DNA of 64,000 nt, from the NCBI GenBank assembly GCA_900110635.1, contig FOEK01000020.1, positions 1 to 64,000 of the forward strand, written 5' to 3'. Below, in pieces: positions 61,722-64,000 of the stretch. This stretch comes from Lachnospiraceae bacterium NE2001. GTDB lineage: Bacteria; Bacillota; Clostridia; Lachnospirales; Lachnospiraceae. The notes under the pieces were generated by a model. That model was not told where the DNA came from, did not search any database, and saw only the letters and a list, made by a program, of their open reading frames with translations. The position numbers and the translations under genes were made by a program. How positions within the stretch are numbered: position 1 is the stretch's first letter; each line of letters starts with the position of its first letter.

Positions 61722-62423
61722 ATGACTAATATATTTAATGAGGTCAAAGACCTTGTAGCACCTAGAAGTGCTGCAGAATATTACGGGCTCAAAGTGCGCT
61801 CTAATGGAATGGCATGCTGTCCATTTCATAATGATAAGACCCCAAGCTTGAAGTTTAATAAGGAATACTATTATTGCTTCGGATGTGGTGCAAAAGGTGA
61901 TGCCATAAGCTATGTGGCGGAACTGTATGGTCTTTCCCAGTACGATGCTGCTTTAAAGCTCATAAATGATATGAATCTGTCAGTTGATATTAAGGGTGGT
62001 AGAACTATATTTACTCCGAGCGATAGACAGCGAATGCAGAGAAAGCAGAATCTTATCCGAATCCAGGATATTTTTAAGAACTGGTGTTTCTCATCAGTTA
62101 ATTCCCTATGTGAATGTAGAGATACAATTAAAGATTTAGAGGAAGAGTTCAATAAGAGATATAAGGATTCTTCTATATTTGATGTACCAGAACTGGATGT
62201 TATCTATGATGCTGAGCCTTATGTGGGCTATCTTCTTGACATCCTCTGCACCGGAACTGAAGAAGAGAAGAAAGAACTCTTCATAAAAGGACGGAAGGAG
62301 GTGGATGATATTGTCTCAAGAATTAATAACATCAGAGCAGGCTTCATGGGACGAAGTAGCGAGGATAGTGGAAGACGAATACTTCACAACGGACGATGTG
62401 TTCCAGCAGTTAGTGAAGCGTAA
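61722..62423 (+). CDS. CHC2 zinc-finger primase-like protein
   Basis: 233 residues. The N-terminal CHC2 finger is clear: CCPFHNDKTPSLKF followed by the CFGCGAKGD pair (ligands in C-P-x-H...C-x-x-C form), as in DnaG. The TOPRIM catalytic part of DnaG is absent, so primase activity would need a partner. The last ~37 residues are read from DNA that also codes the start of the next gene in another frame. AAGGAG precedes the ATG. Confidence 0.85.
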   Translation: MTNIFNEVKDLVAPRSAAEYYGLKVRSNGMACCPFHNDKTPSLKFNKEYYYCFGCGAKGDAISYVAELYGLSQYDAALKLINDMNLSVDIKGGRTIFTPSDRQRMQRKQNLIRIQDIFKNWCFSSVNSLCECRDTIKDLEEEFNKRYKDSSIFDVPELDVIYDAEPYVGYLLDILCTGTEEEKKELFIKGRKEVDDIVSRINNIRAGFMGRSSEDSGRRILHNGRCVPAVSEA

Positions 62424-63675
62424 GGATGGGACAGTAAAGCAGGGGATTGAGAATTATCATACTGTTTTTACAAAGGATCCTTTTCTGAGAGGTTGTATCA
62501 GAAGAAATGAGATGACGGGCCGAAATGATATATGCAGAGATATGGGTTGGAAGCGTGGTGCCGGAGATAGCATAGACGATGATGATCTGGATAACCTGTG
62601 TTTATATTTGGAAACCACCTATGGCCTTATGAATGAGAAAAAAATGTATAAGGCTATAAATATAGTAGCTGCAGAAAATAGTTTTCATCCAATCAAGGAA
62701 TACCTTGAAGGCTTAAAGTGGGACGGAAAATCAAGGATAGATGAGTTTCTTCCGAAATATGTGGGTGCTGATGAGTGTGAATATACTTATGAAGCTACGA
62801 AGCTTCTTCTTATGGCAGCAATCAGCAGGATATATACTCCGGGCGTAAAGTTCGATATGATGATCTGCCTTGTTGGTGGTCAGGGTATCGGAAAATCATC
62901 TTTATTCAGATTACTTGCAATAAAGGATGAATGGTTCTCGGATGATTTAAGAAGAATTGATGATGAAAATATCTTCAGGCGTTTGTATGGTCACTGGATC
63001 ATAGAAATGTCTGAAATGATTGCTACTGTAAATGCAAAAAGTATTGAAGAGATTAAATCATTCCTGAGTCGTCAGAAGGAAACTTATAAGACGCCTTATG
63101 ATAAGTTCCCGAAGGACAGACCTCGTCAGTGCATCTTTGTTGGTACAACCAACAACATGGATTTTCTTCCGATGGATAGAACCGGAAACAGAAGATTTGC
63201 ACCAATCCTAACTCATGCTGAACGTATTGAGAAGCATATTCTTGAGGATGAGGAAGAATCCAGGGCGTACATAGAACAGCTTTGGGCAGAGGCTATGGAG
63301 ATATTTAGGAGGTGTGACTTCAGTCTTAAGTTCTCCCAGAGTATTGAAGAATATCTTATGGAACTTCAGGAGAACTTCATGCCGGAGGATACAGATATCG
63401 GTCTTATCAGGGCTTGGCTTGAGGATACTGATGAATATCAGGTTTGCAGTCTTATGTTATATCATGAGGCACTTAATAAGGAAGGTGAACCGAAGAAATA
63501 TGAGATAAAAGAAATAAACCGTATCATGAATGAAAGCATAAAAGGCTGGAAGCATTCTGATAAAAAGACTCATCGTTTCAATAAATATGGTACTCAGAAA
63601 TTCTGGTATCGGGAAGATAAGGTTGATGATGATGGATTCATTAAATGTGATTCGACAGATCTTCCCTTTAAATAA
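62311..63675 (+). CDS. VapE-family ATPase (replication helicase-like)
   Basis: 454 residues from the TTG at 62311, which has AAGGAGG 9 bases upstream; the ATG at 62305 is only 3 bases from that site. The VapE core has Walker A VGGQGIGKSSLFRL (near residue 190), the HWIIEMSEM segment, and FVGTTNNMDFLPMDRTGNRRF. VapE proteins are P-loop ATPases found in phages and islands, usually next to CHC2 primase parts, and probably act in element replication. The gene starts inside the primase gene, with a 113-base overlap. Confidence 0.88.
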   Translation: MSQELITSEQASWDEVARIVEDEYFTTDDVFQQLVKRKDGTVKQGIENYHTVFTKDPFLRGCIRRNEMTGRNDICRDMGWKRGAGDSIDDDDLDNLCLYLETTYGLMNEKKMYKAINIVAAENSFHPIKEYLEGLKWDGKSRIDEFLPKYVGADECEYTYEATKLLLMAAISRIYTPGVKFDMMICLVGGQGIGKSSLFRLLAIKDEWFSDDLRRIDDENIFRRLYGHWIIEMSEMIATVNAKSIEEIKSFLSRQKETYKTPYDKFPKDRPRQCIFVGTTNNMDFLPMDRTGNRRFAPILTHAERIEKHILEDEEESRAYIEQLWAEAMEIFRRCDFSLKFSQSIEEYLMELQENFMPEDTDIGLIRAWLEDTDEYQVCSLMLYHEALNKEGEPKKYEIKEINRIMNESIKGWKHSDKKTHRFNKYGTQKFWYREDKVDDDGFIKCDSTDLPFK

Positions 63676-63694
63676 ATATAGTTTTTTTACCTTC

Positions 63695-63740
63695 GTTTAC
63701 AGTTTACGGTTTACAAGAATGTAAACGGTAAACTGTAAAC
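63695..63740. repeat. Inverted iterons of GTTTAC upstream of the ParM-like gene
   Basis: Three GTTTAC hexamers (63695, 63702, 63709) face three GTAAAC copies (63721, 63728, 63735) around a 6-base centre. The arms pair with a single mismatch. Placement 44 bases before parM fits a centromere-like (parC) or operator site; it could also end vapE transcripts. Confidence 0.7.
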
Positions 63741-63783
63741 CAACTATAAAAAAGTTTGAAAAAATAGAAAGGACAAATTCAAA

Positions 63784-64000
63784 ATGGAAAATATAAAATT
63801 CAAGGATTACGAAATCATAGGAATAGACCATGGTTTCGGTAATATAAAAACAAGAAATACAACCTTCCGGGCGGGAATAACAGTAAGCGATGCAGAGAAT
63901 GACATCGCTCCGGATGTTGTTAAGTATAAGGATAAGTATCTGATCATCGGAGAGAATCATAAAAGCTTCGAGTCAGATAAAGTAATAAATGATGATTACT
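63784..64000 (+). CDS. ParM/StbA-like actin-type protein, 3' end outside the window
   Basis: The ATG at 63784 opens a frame that runs to the window edge (72 codons). The start MENIKFKDYEIIGIDHGFG holds the phosphate-1 motif IGIDHGFGNIKT of ParM-like actins. AAAGGA lies ~11 bases before the ATG. Such proteins segregate plasmids or replicating excised elements by filament growth. The rest of the protein, including the nucleotide pocket, is not visible. Confidence 0.75.
   Translation, partial: MENIKFKDYEIIGIDHGFGNIKTRNTTFRAGITVSDAENDIAPDVVKYKDKYLIIGENHKSFESDKVINDDY

Larger units (their letters stand above)
59042..64000. mobile_element. Left part of an integrative element inserted at the 3' end of guaA
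   Basis: From the guaA stop to the window edge the genes are: XRE repressor (minus), excisionase, tyrosine integrase, RHH protein, CHC2 primase, VapE-like ATPase and a ParM-like actin (all plus). The 3' end of guaA is a well-known attachment site for tyrosine-recombinase elements. No relaxase or conjugation gene is visible, so it may be an ICE, an IME or a phage-like island. The right end is outside the window. Confidence 0.8.

Overview
The window reads as a chromosomal segment of a low-to-moderate GC Firmicute of the family Lachnospiraceae, probably near Butyrivibrio, Pseudobutyrivibrio or Roseburia. I infer this from the fused SecDF, the gdpP-rplI-dnaB order, HemZ, purine-rich ribosome binding sites, an operon resembling the DUF5717/DUF5716 families, and the general codon usage. 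The species cannot be fixed from the sequence alone. No gene-free stretch exceeds 300 bases. The longest ones (10703-10980, 29918-30191, 50179-50461, 51575-51842) hold terminators, structured repeats, a tRNA with a decayed copy, or an AT-rich leader.

Layout. 1-4518: a signalling operon of an FHA protein (5' end outside the window), a PP2C phosphatase, a membrane Ser/Thr kinase with a TPR sensor part, and a membrane-anchored acidic protein carrying an array of T-x-x-L motifs. 4583-19110: cell-surface genes, namely a 2039-residue Ig-repeat protein, a HAD phosphatase, a YfhO-type membrane protein on the minus strand, and two secreted proteins with choline-binding-like wall repeats, one of them an NlpC/P60 hydrolase. 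19153-31004: housekeeping genes (secDF, apt, rel, an XRE regulator, hemZ, hisS, aspS, tRNA-Pro(AGG) with a degenerate second copy, a prepilin peptidase). 31159-33376: a compact type II restriction-modification pair whose nuclease has the EcoRI-family signature. 33434-34486: an aminotransferase. 34646-40717: an uncharacterised three-gene operon of a 1323-residue scaffold-like protein, a degenerate Hsp70/actin-fold protein and a TPR-like protein, followed by valS. 43490-47443: gdpP, rplI, dnaB. 47415-49415 (minus): an SDR and a CARF-nuclease (Card1/Can2-like) protein without any CRISPR context. 49585-52934: a LytR_C-domain protein, an MsmX-type ABC ATPase and a CdaR-type regulator. 52971-57384: ftsE, ftsX, an M23 hydrolase and a CtpA protease, a coherent division and peptidoglycan-hydrolysis module. 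57458-59041: guaA. From just after guaA to the right edge lies the left part of an integrative element: repressor, excisionase, tyrosine integrase, ribbon-helix-helix protein, CHC2 primase, VapE-like ATPase, and the start of a ParM-like actin.

The region also carries two families of small repeats: hairpins built on a GGGGACGGTTCTC-like core, often acting as terminators, and larger multi-stem palindromic blocks between genes. The strongest leads for undescribed biology are the kinase/FHA/T-x-x-L array, the scaffold/Hsp70-like/TPR operon, the orphan CARF nuclease, and the guaA-borne element with its three regularly spaced operators and its inverted iterons upstream of parM.
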